Assembly (NCBI GenBank): GCA_032622095.1
Contig: CP136069.1
Coordinates: 71,631,319 to 71,695,318 of the forward strand
Direction: 5' to 3'
Origin: Siphonodentalium dalli
Taxonomy: Eukaryota; Mollusca; Scaphopoda; Gadilida; Siphonodentaliidae
DNA length: 64,000 bases
Shown piece by piece: positions 44,722-62,272 of the stretch. Below the pieces are notes generated by a model. That model had not been told where the DNA came from, made no database searches, and saw only the letters and a program-made list of their open reading frames with translations. The number at the start of each line of letters is the position of its first letter. Within the stretch, counting starts at the first letter, position 1. The translations under genes were made by a program, and so were the position numbers.

Positions 44722-44949
44722 ATATCTACATGTAGCTTAGGAATCCAACTAGGGTCTAAACTCTTGTCTGACAACAAGAAAATAGATCAACAAGTTTTCA
44801 TTCATATTTTAGTTTTTGGTAGCCATTTGCAGAACTATTTTTTGGAGGAAAAGTCGCAATAAAACAACATGATGTAATATTATTCAGTACTGAGTATTTG
44901 TCTGCCAGATTATTGCAAACTTAGATTAATCGTATTTGTTATTTTGGTC

Positions 44950-45190
44950 CTTCAGCAGAGTCATGATTTGACATGCATGTATTAGACATAATAAAGATCC
45001 CAGTTGGGATTCTCAACCTACTATAGATAATGCAATGTGTTTTTTGCAAATATTTTCTGCCAAACTCTCAATAAATCATGTTTAAAAATAACAGACATTT
45101 ATCTCATATTGTGAAGGTAAAGTGATGTTGTTATATTACTATAGCATACATTGGCTCTAAAGGATAATTATTTATTTCCTTGAAATTGAG
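44950..45190. repeat. Block A relative
   Basis: Aligns with 35460-35730: 'cagttgggattctcaacc', 'tagataatgcaatgtg', 'tctcatattgtgaaggtaaag' and 'tactatagcatacattgg'. Diverged; function unknown. Confidence 0.55.
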
Positions 45191-45229
45191 ATTTTCTAGC
45201 TATAATCCGTCCATTCCTCAACAATTGTC

Positions 45230-45655
45230 TTCTCCGGAACCATAAGGCCGAAGGGTTCATATTTGGTGTGGATGTCCCCTGTGTGATTTTGATCCATCTT
45301 GGTTAAATGGGGTCACCGAGTCAAATAGTTGCGAAGCCATGGCCATAACTCTTTCCCTCCATAGTAATTCTTGAAATGAATTATCCAGAACCAAAAGACC
45401 GAATGGGTTTATACTTGGTGTGGATGTTCCCTCGGTGACTCGCATTCAGATTTGTTCAAATGAGGTCACTCGGTCAAACAGTTGTGAAGCCAGGACCATA
45501 ACTCTTTCCCGCCATAGTAATTCATAAAACTACTTCTCAAGAACCATCGGGCCTATTTAGCTTGTATTTGGCATGGAGTGTCCTTGTGTGACAGGGTTAA
45601 TTTTTTTCAAATTGGGTCACTGGGTAAAATATGGCGGAGCCAGGGACATAACTAT
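45230..45655. repeat. ~140-bp tandem repeat, three units
   Basis: Each unit has 'ttggtgtggatgt.ccct', 'gggtcac.gagtcaaa', 'gaagcca.gaccataact' and 'ctttccc.ccatagtaatt'. Units begin near 45236, 45390 and 45540, the last most diverged. Confidence 0.7.
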
Positions 45656-46169
45656 TTAAACACAATCTATTTTCTTGGATTCAGAGGTAAAACATATTTG
45701 ATTAGAGTCTAGGAGCCCACCCATCAAAGCTCAAGCGTGATCAGATATCGATTTTTGAAATCTATTTCTTTTCACCACCAGTAGTAATTATCCTGTCCGG
45801 ACCCTCGTACATGTGCTGACATATTACATGGGGGTATCGATGCCCAATAATTAAAATGTTCCAGAATAGTTTGACCGAGCATTATTGCCCAATATTCCCC
45901 AGTATTGTACCCTTGGACAAAATATATGAAGGAGATGAGGACAACGTGATTAAGTTAACTGTATTTGGAATAATATAATAAGCCTTCCTTCATCTATGGC
46001 GGTTCCTTCTTTATGGTCGATATGGACCTGGTCGAAGTTTCGTTGGCTGAGTTTGATGTTCACCTGTCAACGACGTTGAAATCATGTCCGACAACCAAAC
46101 GTCGAATAAGTATGTCTCTCGCTGACGCTATTGTTGACACAATCACCTGTAGATTTAAATTTTTTGGCT
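45656..46169. other. Spacer
   Basis: 45700-45760 resembles 2728-2780 ('gagtctagga.cccacccatc', 'gtgatcagatatcg'). Otherwise nothing is recognised. Confidence 0.4.
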
Positions 46170-46550
46170 TAGTGTGGTCATTCCTTGAAAACATGAACCC
46201 TCTGTATACCATTATCTCATGATATATCGCACAAGAATCGTTCACACCACTCCTATATATGCAGTCAACACTTAAACAAGCAGTTATATGTCCCTAAATG
46301 TGTACATAAATCTAGTTCCATTTGGCTAGTGAATCATACCAGCCGTGAACATTTGGAGTCTCTTCAATTATTATTTCTGACTATAAAGTTATTATAAAAT
46401 GTTGTGTACAGTATGTGTTTTTCTTAAACGAACCCAGGTTGTGGTAAAAAGTCATATTGGATGAAGAAAACAACCACTGTACACAACATTGTCAAACAAA
46501 CTATAGTCAGAAATGGTAACGCCCTCAAGATCATATATAGAATTACCAAT
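46170..46550. repeat. Dispersed repeat shared with 15472-15960
   Basis: Same order of landmarks as at 15472; ends with 'agtcagaaatggtaacgccc' at about 46507-46528. Confidence 0.6.
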
Positions 46551-46557
46551 ATATAAA

Positions 46558-47389
46558 ATGCTAGCTGATGTGCCCGTATTCGTCCGGGCTATTTAGTGAT
46601 TTCTTTGTGTGCGCCTCCGTCTGGACAGAATATATACAGTGTTCTATCGGTCCAGAAACATGCCTATATGAACTTATATGAGGGAGGTCAAGTCAATGAC
46701 ACGGTCACACGTGAAATTTGACCCGTCCATATTGTTCCAGGGATAAAAGTAGGCCTATACATACCAAATTTGAGTCGGATCGGTCGAGCAGTTTTCGAGT
46801 CTATAACACATACAGACAGAAGTTCCAACATATTTAGCAGATTAGCCCGCCACTGGCGGGATTGGTCCCATGGCTTTGGTCGATCCATTAATTTTTGTTT
46901 TTCAATTTAAGGTAAAATATTCCCCGTCCCGAGTTGACCATACATACAAATTTTCACGTCGATGTCACCGCTGACGACCGAGATATCGCCCAAGGTCATT
47001 TGTGGGTACCCGTTTCAAGGTCACCTCAGGCGGACAAACTGACCCGACGAAAATCTCCCCCGTCCCTTGGAAGCCCTAAGTAGGAAATTTCGTCTCGATA
47101 TCCCCAGTTTCCGAGACGGTCGATTGAGCCGTATTCATACCCGTGTATATAAACGCTCTTTAACAACGGCACCGCATATACGAACGCTCTTTAATCATTA
47201 ACCCATCAATCCACATTACGGTGGCAGGTGAAGGAGTGGTCGTACGGGCTCGCGAATGGTCCGAGTGCACTGCCTGTGGCTTTGTACCCTTACACAGCAA
47301 GTTTGGGCTCAATCGGTCGAGCCGTTTTCGAGTCTATAAAGGATATATATACATATATATATATACGGAAGTCTCAAAATATATAGTAG
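46558..47389. repeat. Diverged copy of the GC-rich dispersed repeat family
   Basis: Opens 'gctagctgatgtgcccgt..cgtccgggct', similar to the start at 47390. It contains repeated 'tttg.g..cgatcggtcgag' segments (about 46771 and 47310) and short TA-rich runs. The internal order is disturbed. Confidence 0.45.
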
Positions 47390-48050
47390 ACTAGCCGATG
47401 AGCCCGACGTTGTCCGGGCTATTCAAAAACAAAATTTCAAGTCGATAGCTCCACCCGTTTCGAGATCTGGTCTGCGCATGCGCGAAGCTGGCGTCGCACG
47501 GGCTCGGCGACCCGATAAAATTCGTATCCGGGGCAAGATACATTCACATAGCAAATTTCAAGTCGATAGCTCCACCCGTTTCCGAGATCTCGTCTGTGCA
47601 TGCGCTGCACGGGCGTCGCACGGGCTCGCCAATACGACAACGACGACCGCCTGGTCAAACTACACACACGTACTATGAGCCCGACGTTGTCCGGGCTATT
47701 CAAAAACCAAATTTCAAGTCGATAGCTCCACCCGTTTCCGAGATCTGGTCTGCGCATGCGCGAAGCTGGCATCGCACGGGCTCGGCGACCCGATAAAATT
47801 CGTATCCGGGGCAAGATACATTCACATAGCAAATTTCAAGTCGATAGCTCCACCCGTTTCCGAGATCTCGTCTGCGCATTCGCGAAGCGGGCGCCGCACG
47901 GGCTCGCCAATACGACAGCGACGACCGCCTGGTCAAACTACACACACGTACCAAGTTTCGTCCCGATCGGTCGAGAACCGTAGATTTGTATAAATGACAT
48001 ACATACATACATACAGACAGACAGACAGAGGTCTTCAAAATATATAGGAG
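47390..48050. repeat. GC-rich dispersed repeat, second copy (paired with 32725-33470)
   Basis: Two consecutive starts of the unit (47390 and about 47674), the same internal blocks as at 32725, then (ACAT)n and (ACAG)n (about 47998-48028) and 'ggtcttcaaaatatata'. Open frames on both strands arise from the GC-rich repeat and are not counted as genes. Confidence 0.7.
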
Positions 48051-48227
48051 ATATTGGAGCTTTAATGTAGTGACTGAAAATTGTGTATATAGGTAACGGA
48101 TATGTATAGTTGATTATATTACATTTTGTGTATGTGGGTATACTGTGCACTTGGTGAGAAAGGATGTGAACACATTTTTTAAATCGGACGTGCCAAACTA
48201 AAGTTTAATTTGAAATATGTGTAATAT

Positions 48228-48819
48228 GGAACAATATTAGGGCCACTTCCTAATGGCGCGTGGGAACACACCGAAAGCGACAAAATGTGCGCCGCTAGGG
48301 CCACATTAAGAAGTGGCCCTAATAGTATTCCATAAATATCGCACATTTTGGCGCGCACCGAAAGCGACAAAAAGTTACCTTACGCTACCTTACGTCTGTA
48401 GTGGACGCTGGCGGTCTGCCACTATATCCACCTCACATTGTGTTATTTCACCGTATTCGGCTGCATCTCTAGACATATTTGGGTTGTATGGTTGAAAATC
48501 AGTCACCAATTCCGCTTTATAGTCATATTTAATATCCTGATTCTTCCAATGATGATCTAGTCTGTTTTTGAATTGGTTTATATCTTCAGCATATTGTCGC
48601 TTTCGGCGCGCCGAAACATGCGCTAATATCGTACATTTTGTCGCTTTCGGTGCGTTACTAATCATGTTTTGGCGCGCCATTAAGAAGTGGCCCTAATAGT
48701 ATTCCATAAATATCGCACATTTTGGCGCTTTCGATGCGCCGAAACATGCGATAATATCGCACATTTTGGCGTGGCCGAAAGCGCCATTATGAAGTGGCCG
48801 GTGGCCCTAAAAGTATTCC
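48228..48819. mobile_element. Palindromic element with gcgcgccgaaagcg repeats
   Basis: Ends 'ggaacaatattagggccac' and 'gtggccctaaaagtattcc' are inverted copies. Inside, 'cgaaagcgacaaaa', 'atcgcacattttggcgc' and 'ttaagaagtggccctaat' occur several times in both orientations, around a unique middle (about 48380-48590). Confidence 0.65.
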
Positions 48820-49054
48820 ATAGTATACGCATGATATGTGTTCACATATAGGGCGCATACGTTCCAATCGGTTGAAATGTTCGTCGCCAAACACTGCATG
48901 TTTATAATTCGAGCTGCATGTTTGTTTATATCGGTGTTATATAGTCACAACGTTAGAGGATTCTCTGCTGTGTATATACACAAATTACACAATTGTGTCG
49001 CATTATATACTGGTGACGCGAGTAACCTGTGGGCATATGCGGTGTCAGACCGGT

Positions 49055-49145
49055 TTTCCGAAGACCTATTACTACGAAGGCCCACAACTCCGAAGACCCG
49101 ATTCTCCGACGGCCCATAACTCCGAAGGTCCGATTCTCCGAAGAT
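49055..49145. repeat. TCCGAAG minisatellite, left arm
   Basis: About six units ('ataactccgaagg', 'gattctccgaagg'), in the same orientation as 31108-31231, followed by the same 'aaatagtgtacagtcc' flank. Confidence 0.7.
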
Positions 49146-49189
49146 TTTGTTTTATCGAGGTATTATCGTTTACTAAATAGTGTACAGTC

Positions 49190-49381
49190 CAGTGGCGAAG
49201 CCAAGGGGTCCCAAAATTCCCACTGCCCCCATTAAACCTCTACTTGCTATTTCAGACAATATGGGCCCCTACCAAAACATGTCCAATGTCATGTAAACGC
49301 CCGGAAATCGTTCATGGGGCATCAAAATATTCAAACTTTTCCTACTGCCCCCACCTAAATGGGAATCCTGGCCCGCCACTG
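49190..49381. mobile_element. 192-bp element with CAGTGGCG / CGCCACTG ends
   Basis: Starts CAGTGGCGAAGCCA and ends TGGCCCGCCACTG. CAGTGGCG is a common hAT-type terminus. No 8-bp duplication can be read at the present flanks. A further CAGTGGCGGAGCCAGGG start is at about 49532 and another near 31266. Confidence 0.6.
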
Positions 49382-49770
49382 ACTATACACCAGATACTAT
49401 AACGTTACGTTGGCCCATGAGATGCCAGAGTAAAATGTACAGGGGTGAACGGGGAAGAACTTGTCGCCCCTGTGCATGTTAGGCTACTCTGACATTCTTG
49501 CAGCGTTTCGTTATAATATACCCGGTGCACACCAGTGGCGGAGCCAGGGTTCCCATTTAGGGGTGCACATTAATTAGCATATGTGGGGGATATGTGGGGG
49601 ATATATCATGCATATGATATGCCGAAAGCATATCACGAAGGCCTGATTTGGGGAGCGCATACATGGTAGGGGTCGCCCACAATCGTTGGTCCGGGGGCTC
49701 ACCTGGGCAGGAACACTGTGAATATTTGAATGCCTAGGAGGGATTTTCTGACGTTTACATGACATTTTAT

Positions 49771-49888
49771 CGGAGTTATGGGCTTTCGGAGTTATGGGAT
49801 TTCGGAGAATCGGGACTTCGGAGAATCGGGGCGTCGGAGAATAGGACCTTCGGAGAATCGGACCTTCGAGTTATGGGTCTTCGGAAAA
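49771..49888. repeat. TCCGAAG minisatellite, inverted arm
   Basis: Units 'cggagttatggg' and 'cggagaatcgg' are the complement of those at 49055-49145, so 49055-49888 forms a large loose inverted repeat of about 830 bases. Confidence 0.7.
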
Positions 49889-50165
49889 ACGCTACGTAAC
49901 CGTATATGCATGGATGCTGAACCTTTTGTTTTATTTTTATAACTTTAATCGGCTGGTGTTGAGTGAGTTTCTGAGATGTCTGGTGCTTTTTATGAAGCTG
50001 ACATGATTTGGCATCTCAACAGCATCGTTATTAAAACATTTAATTCACAACCTTTGTCTGCCTTATCCTGCTGTTTTCACAGTTTTTCATAAAACTTCGG
50101 GGTGGACTTGTGTTGGAGGGGTGGGAGTCCGAGATAGAACAGAAAAAACTTGCATTCAATGTGTG

Positions 50166-51127
50166 CACCGACGTGGCTAGAGGGTCTCCACTGGGGAGGT
50201 GTCCACCGAGAACATTCAGATATTTTAACCTGAAAAAATTGCATAAATCCTAACATCTAGTGGTATAACTGCAGACAAATGCACACGACTATACGGACAA
50301 GAGACCAGGACATGCACACCGGGCCCACCATGGTTGTTCGGCCCGGTATGAGAAAAATTTGAAAACTATACAAGAAAATTGCAAATCATAGAATCTAGAC
50401 TGGCCTCAACTGAAGCTTTCCTAGTGTTGAAAATTTCAAACCTCATACTTCCCCTCAGGTTGAAAAATTCGCCAACTGATGACCATTTCAGTCCACAAGT
50501 TTGACCAAATGTAGTAAAATATTGTTTTGTTAAACTAATTAGCAATTTTGTATTGGCCGCGGGGAGGGAAGAATGACACACAGGGCCGACTATGCTTCGG
50601 CCCGGTGTGCGAAAATTTTGAAATCTGAACAAGAAAATCGCAAAATCCTAGCATCTAGACTAGCCTCAAGCCTTCCTAGAGTTGGAAATTTCAAAACAGA
50701 CACACCCACTTAGGTTGGAAAATTTCCAACTAATGACAATTCCAATGACAATGTTAACCAAATGTATGACAATGTTGTTTTCTTAAATTAACTAGCAGTT
50801 TTTGACTGGCCACGGGGGAGGGACCAGGACACAAGCTTTCCAAGTGTTGGAAATTTCCAACCTGTCACCCCCCCCCCCCCCCCAAGGTTGGAAAATTTCC
50901 AACTAATGACCATTTCAGTCCAAAAAAGGAAAATATGCAAATATTGGTCCAAAAACAATTAATTCCCCCCAATAAATTGTTTGAAAATCAAACTTCAAGA
51001 ACATTTTCAACCTATTGTTGGTGTGAATTTTCCAGCTAATGTTTTGGCAGGTATGAAATTTCCAACTGTTGAAAATTTTGACCAAAGTTGGGGTGAGACA
51101 CCCCCACCCCCCTGTCGCCACGTCTCT
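50166..51127. mobile_element. CACGTCC-family MITE, multi-module
   Basis: Starts 'cgacgtggctagagggtc' and ends 'tgtcgccacgtctctg', an inverted pair. In between are three ~250-bp modules with 'gaccatttcagtcca', 'aattagcaattttg', the palindrome ending 'tcggcccggt.tg' (about 50338 and 50598) and 'ttggaaatttc'. A C-run is at about 50867-50883. Larger than the 752-bp member, apparently through internal tandem duplication. Confidence 0.6.
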
Positions 51128-52299
51128 GAATGGGTGATGCGCCCTGCCCCCATGACTGATGTGATAACAATTTAACAATCGTGTAATATGAAATTGCTCA
51201 CGGTGCCCAGATTTACAAAATGCTGTTAATATAAGGGGTATATAATATGTGCCAATACGGGTACATATAACTCTTAAGACTATCAGAACGGTTTGATTAT
51301 TTATTTACAACAAAGTCAATAATGTTCAATCATCGGCATCTGGGTTTCTCCTGGTTGAGTTTGTCTTCCTGTCGCCTGCTAGGTTTAGGGTCTTCTACTG
51401 TCTTCATAGACTGGGCGTGTCTGCTCGTCTTCTACTCGGTTGAGTTCCGGTTGAGTTTATCTTCCTGTCGTCTGCTTCGCTTCTTCGTCGGCACATTGGG
51501 GTAGCGTTGTTAGAAATACAAGATTGTAACGTTTACCTTGTATTCCTATCCATGTTTCCGGCCGGAGATCCTAGCTGTCTTCTTAGCGCAACGAGAGTCG
51601 TTGGTCACATCTTGGTAGTCGGTTAGAACTGGTGTCTGGACTCGAACACGTCTGCCTCTAAATAGGAACATGGTGTTATTCCGCCTGGATCCGCATTTCA
51701 TGATCCATTGGATGGGGCGTTCCCGGGCTACTCATGCGAGGTGATTTTTCCTATGTGTTCTTTAGGTATCTTATCCCTGTCTTCGTGCTGCGTTAGGTTT
51801 CAATGACCGCTGTGGGTGAAGTATCTCGTCTCGCTAATCCCGTAAACGTTCTGTTTACTTCACAGCTGTCTTACTATGTATGTATCGGCCTGGTTACTGC
51901 ATATTCGTTTTGATGTCCAGTATTTCGCAATGTTGATGTGGTCAGCAGGGGCGCTAGTATGTGTGGTAAACTAGCGGCTCCCGCGACTAAGAGATTGCCT
52001 GTCTTCTTCCCGGGTTGAAAGTTATGTCCCTGGGGTTGTCTTGGCACAAATACTATATGTGAAAAATCATGACAATCTGTATAATCACCATAGCCAAGAA
52101 AAATATTGAAAAATTACTCAACTTTTTTCTCATCTTCATAATACTCCAGTAACGACAGTTCGTTGTAACCAATATTGTGGTCAAAGTCCGATTAAATAAT
52201 GAAGTTTAACGGCAGAGGATGTCAAAACATATAGTCGGCGAACTACATATATTTAACTAATTGTCATGGGCGGTGTATGTTGATTACAGCCCTTATAAA
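51128..52299. other. Spacer without a recognised gene
   Basis: 51340-51500 has a short imperfect repeat of 'ttgagttt.tcttcctgtcg'. No gene is recognised. Confidence 0.4.
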
Positions 52300-53350
52300 A
52301 CAAAAACTCTGGTAAACTATGGTAAATACACCGTGATATTTACCGTGGTGATTGGAACATGTGAATTGATGTAAATTTACCAGGGTGTAACTCTGGTAAA
52401 ATTTGTCTAGTGAATCGTCACCATATTATACAAACGTGCACATGCAGACCCGCCCGTGTATTTTTACTCTAGTGAAATGGACCCATGGCATCTATGTATT
52501 CGCCGAGATAGTTTACAGGGATGTAAGGTGTGTGTGGGTGTTCTACTATATATATATGGAGATTATACCAAGGTAATTTACCTCGATATTGAGGTAATTT
52601 ACCACGGTAGTACCGGGGTACGGTTTTGGAAGCATTAAACTTTGAGACAACACATTGGAGATCATATGAATGGCACGTGTGATTAAATGAGGTGTTAAAC
52701 CTTTTTGGACTTAGCTGACTTATTTATAGGAATATTCTGGCCCCATTATGTTAACTTTTTATCATGACACCGGGTACAATTTTTGTCCCAGATGACTTTA
52801 GTAATGACCCTCGTCCGTCCGTGCATGCGTCCGTCCGTCTGGAACTTTGTCCAAGCCTGTATTCTGTCATTTTCTGGTCAATTTAACCTGCGATTTTGAC
52901 TCTCATTTTGGCTGAGTTATTGCCATTTTTCGACATAGAATCGTATATCCTGGGACGCATCTTTTGTCCGAGCCTTAACCCATGACTTTATTTGGAATTT
53001 ACAAGGGTATGTCTTTTTTACATGGACTTTATGTGGCTTTTACCAGCCAGGGTATATTATTGTTTACCAGGGTTTTACCGGAGTATACTCTGTTATACCA
53101 AGGTTCCATCAATAATTTACTAGAGTATATGTTCTAATGTACATGGGTTTAACCATGCATGTATGCCCTGTTCCAGCAGCATTTTACGAAAGTAAAGTGT
53201 GGTACGCCACGCCTTTACTTGGAATTTACAAGGGTATGTCCTATTTACATGGACTTTAGATGGTATTTACCAGAGTATATCATTGTTTACCTGACTTTAC
53301 CATATTTTATTTTATAAAAATAAAAAAGCAAAAAACAAAACAAAATATAT
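52300..53350. repeat. Degenerate TTTACC/GGTAAA repeat region
   Basis: Many imperfect units of 'ggtaaatttaccagggt' in both orientations, densest at 52305-52630 and 52990-53345 (for example 'ttggaatttacaagggtatgtc' twice, near 52993 and 53220). Between them is plain spacer. Confidence 0.6.
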
Positions 53351-53429
53351 TTTACCAGAGCAGAGCCAGATATTATTTTTTTTTCTGACTTGATTTGGAA
53401 TATATGATATTGGTATATAATTCTCATAA

Positions 53430-53548
53430 ATTAACGGTGTAACTTTAATAATGATCTAATAATTTCGTTCGCAACACGTCTGTGCTCGCCAAGTGAAGAT
53501 AAGCTCGGATTATTTTGTTAATCCTGCCGATTATTATTGGCCCGTGTA
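53430..53548. repeat. Copy of the TGCCGATTATTATTG upstream module, 5' part
   Basis: Aligns with 21720-21835. Its continuation ('tggaaaaggtctaacagc', 'cagtcaccgtcgg') lies at 54165-54230, after the LINE remnant. Confidence 0.6.
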
Positions 53549-54160
53549 TACTCTTTTCATCGAAAAGATATATGAACATGAACAAAAGGAATTAAACATA
53601 TAAGTTATGCACATACGCGAAGATAACAAAATAAATGAATGTGACATGTTCTGAGTATATATCAGTATAATTTTCTTATTAATTATTTTGGGTTATCGGG
53701 TGTGTTGGGGTTGGGTGGGGTGGGGGCTTTGGATAATAATCATACACAATGTTAATCATATATAGTGCAAATTAGGTCATTCTGTTATGTATGGGTATTT
53801 CCTGCGTGGGCGATTTTTCGGTCACTTTTATACAATATGTTGTGTCTATATGGGGGATATGGGGACTTCCAGTTTAATGCCACAGGGGCTCCTATCTGAA
53901 AGAGGCCGGGCTTCGCGGATAAATATCGATACGTTCATAAGGGGTTTTCCTATTGCTTGTTTTGAAAAGGCTGTGAGGTTTCAATGCATTGGGTCGGGTG
54001 TGATAATATGGTGTCGTGTACTTTTTCCTGAGATCAGTAAATTTGGTGCACTTCAAAATAACGTGATATTCGTCTCCAACAAGGCCATTGCATGTTACAT
54101 AATTTACACTTTCTATCTTCGTGAACTTGTCCAACCCATGCAGGAGCCTGAAGTGAACAT
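53549..54160 (-). mobile_element. LINE 3' remnant inserted in the upstream module
   Basis: The - strand frame 54167-53892 encodes a LINE C-terminal end: VTCNGLVGDEYHVILKC, with the D-E-x-H-x4-C half of the terminal zinc knuckle, then LRKKYTTPYY, RPNALKPHSLF and KTSNRK. Only the extreme 3' part of the ORF and a 3' UTR (to about 53550) remain. It interrupts a module that is continuous at 21720-21900 and 55220-55390. The residues differ from the LINE at 23437, so this is a separate lineage. Confidence 0.7.
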
Positions 54161-54230
54161 ATTGCAAATGGAAAAGGTCTAACAGCTTATTTTAAAATAC
54201 AGTCACCGTCGGCCGAGTTTTAGTTAGAGG

Positions 54231-54739
54231 TATCAGGGGTTGGAAAAACAGTTTTTTCCGGGCACGTATACCGGGGTGGGTGGGTGGTCGATATAGGACC
54301 AATAAAAAAATTACCGCAACTCAAAAATATTTTTCCTGCAACTCTTTTTTACTATTTTTGCAATGAGTATGGCTTAAAACACATCTATAATATGTCAATA
54401 TTAACATAAATGACAAATTTCATGATGATCAGACAAACAGTATAGCCTGTGGCCCATGCTAATGGATTGAATTTTGAAATCCAAGATGGCCGCTGGCAGC
54501 CATTTTTTTTTTGGCCGAATGACCCCAAAATGACTTGTTCCTATTTGCATGTCAATGTTAACATCCATGACTAATAGTATGCACATAAATTTATATACAG
54601 CTGTTTACAGTGAATCCCCCCGCAAATCTCTGTTTTAGTGTTAAAAGGGAGTGGGTGTCCAAAAATGGTGGAAAAAAACTGCCGAAAACGGAAAAAAAAT
54701 TGGACGCGGGGGTGGGTGGGTCCCAACAAGGGTCGAAAG
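54231..54739. other. Spacer with a fragment of the intron-3 satellite
   Basis: 54400-54520 contains 'tcatgatgatcagacaaac' and 'ccaagatggccgctggcagcc', similar to the 165-bp repeats of tubulin intron 3. The rest shows nothing recognised. Confidence 0.45.
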
Positions 54740-54931
54740 CACAGGGGCCTGTAACGCGCTCCGCCCCCCTTTTACACTGCCCATATACGCGCCTTCTTCG
54801 CGTTAATGGAACATTATAAGGTCTATATAATGTTCCATTAACGCGAAGAAGGCGCGTATATAGAGGCGGCGTATATGGGCAGTGCAGAAGGGGGGGGGGG
54901 CGGACAGCAGAGCGCGTTACAGGCCCCTGTG
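54740..54931. mobile_element. 192-bp palindromic MITE with 8-bp duplication
   Basis: Starts CACAGGGGCCTGTAACGCGC and ends with its inverse. Both sides carry GTCGAAAG (54732-54739 and 54932-54939). The arms pair almost to the centre ('ttaatggaacattata' / 'tataatgttccattaa' around 54823); the right arm has a ~16-base extra segment and a G-run. The 8-bp duplication fits a hAT-mobilised element. Confidence 0.85.
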
Positions 54932-55009
54932 GTCGAAAGTAAAAAACACAGCATACGTGCCTGAACATTTTTCCCGACCCCCCCCCCCCCCCTTCCGGGT
55001 ATCAGAATA

Positions 55010-55565
55010 ATGATTACATGACAATAGTTTCGACAAGCGAAACATCGTTGTTGAATTATTATTTTAATAATGAACATAATAATAAGTTGATCTATTCTTT
55101 TGCATGTACATGGTGATGATAGTTGTTGTATAGACATTTATAACTTTCCACATGTACCCACTGCGAATGTCAATCATGATTCGCCCCTTTAAAAAAGTTA
55201 CAAACGTTTGCTATGTGTATAGCTTTAATTATGATCTGCTATTTTCGCCAATATGTCTCTGCTCTCTCGGATTATTAATCTTGCCGATTGTTATTGGCCT
55301 ATGTTAATCATTAGACCACTATTAAGTAAACATAGATGATCATAGATGACAATGGAAAAGGTGTAACAGATATTTTTTTAAATACATGCACAGTCATCGT
55401 CGGCTTGGCTGTATTTGATAACATCCGATGAAAAGGTTCCATGCTGGCACTCGTGAACTCTGGGATGGGTGTGTCAGCGGCGATGAGATAATCTGCGAAA
55501 ACAGAACGCGCATGTTTGTATTTGGGTTTTCCAATAATTAAGCCCATAACCGTGACGGTAAAAGT
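55010..55565 (+). promoter_or_regulatory. Distal upstream region of beta-tubulin copy 3
   Basis: Aligns in order with 1090-1500 / 3965-4400 and then 4770-4920 upstream of copy 1: 'gtttcgacaagcga', 'tgccgattgttattgg', 'cacagtcatcgtcgg', 'ttccaataattaagccc'. It probably represents the old 5' flank of the tubulin gene, shared before copy 1 acquired its duplicated blocks. Regulatory function is inferred. Confidence 0.5.
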
Positions 55566-55687
55566 AGTCCCGGATAACATAACTTCATGTAATCCATGAA
55601 AATGTTGCTAAGATTATGCCAGTTAAGAGGATTTAAAAGAATTTCACAAATTTGATATGAAAGAAAATAGATCCAGATTGACTACAG

Positions 55688-55749
55688 CCAATCGCGTTCA
55701 AGGAGTGCGCATGTGTATAGTCGTGATTAAAATACCGACTGCTATAAAG
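55688..55749 (+). promoter_or_regulatory. Core promoter of beta-tubulin copy 3
   Basis: CCAAT at 55688-55692 in CTACAGCCAATCGCGTT, then GAGTGCGCATG, then TATAAAG at 55743-55749. 'CACACCAGAC' follows about 30 bases later as in the other copies. DNA around these motifs is more diverged than the motifs themselves. Confidence 0.7.
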
Positions 55750-55827
55750 GGGTATTTAATTTATCAGCGACCACACCAGACACATTATATTAATAATCTA
55801 AGTAGGATTTACTCCTTGAAACTAAAC

Positions 55828-62149
<6,322 letters not shown>

Positions 62150-62272
62150 TGATAATGTCGGATTAGTCATCACTTTTCTGACAACACTATAGACTTATTT
62201 TGTTCAAATTCAGTTTTTATAGCAGTTGAAGCATTTTGGAAAAAAAGTTATACTGTATACATGTACGGTCAT

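Noticed and set aside
49182-49389. 8-bp target duplication around the CAGTGGCG element
   Set aside because: The flanks gtacagtc and actataca do not match, so only the terminal inverted repeat is claimed.
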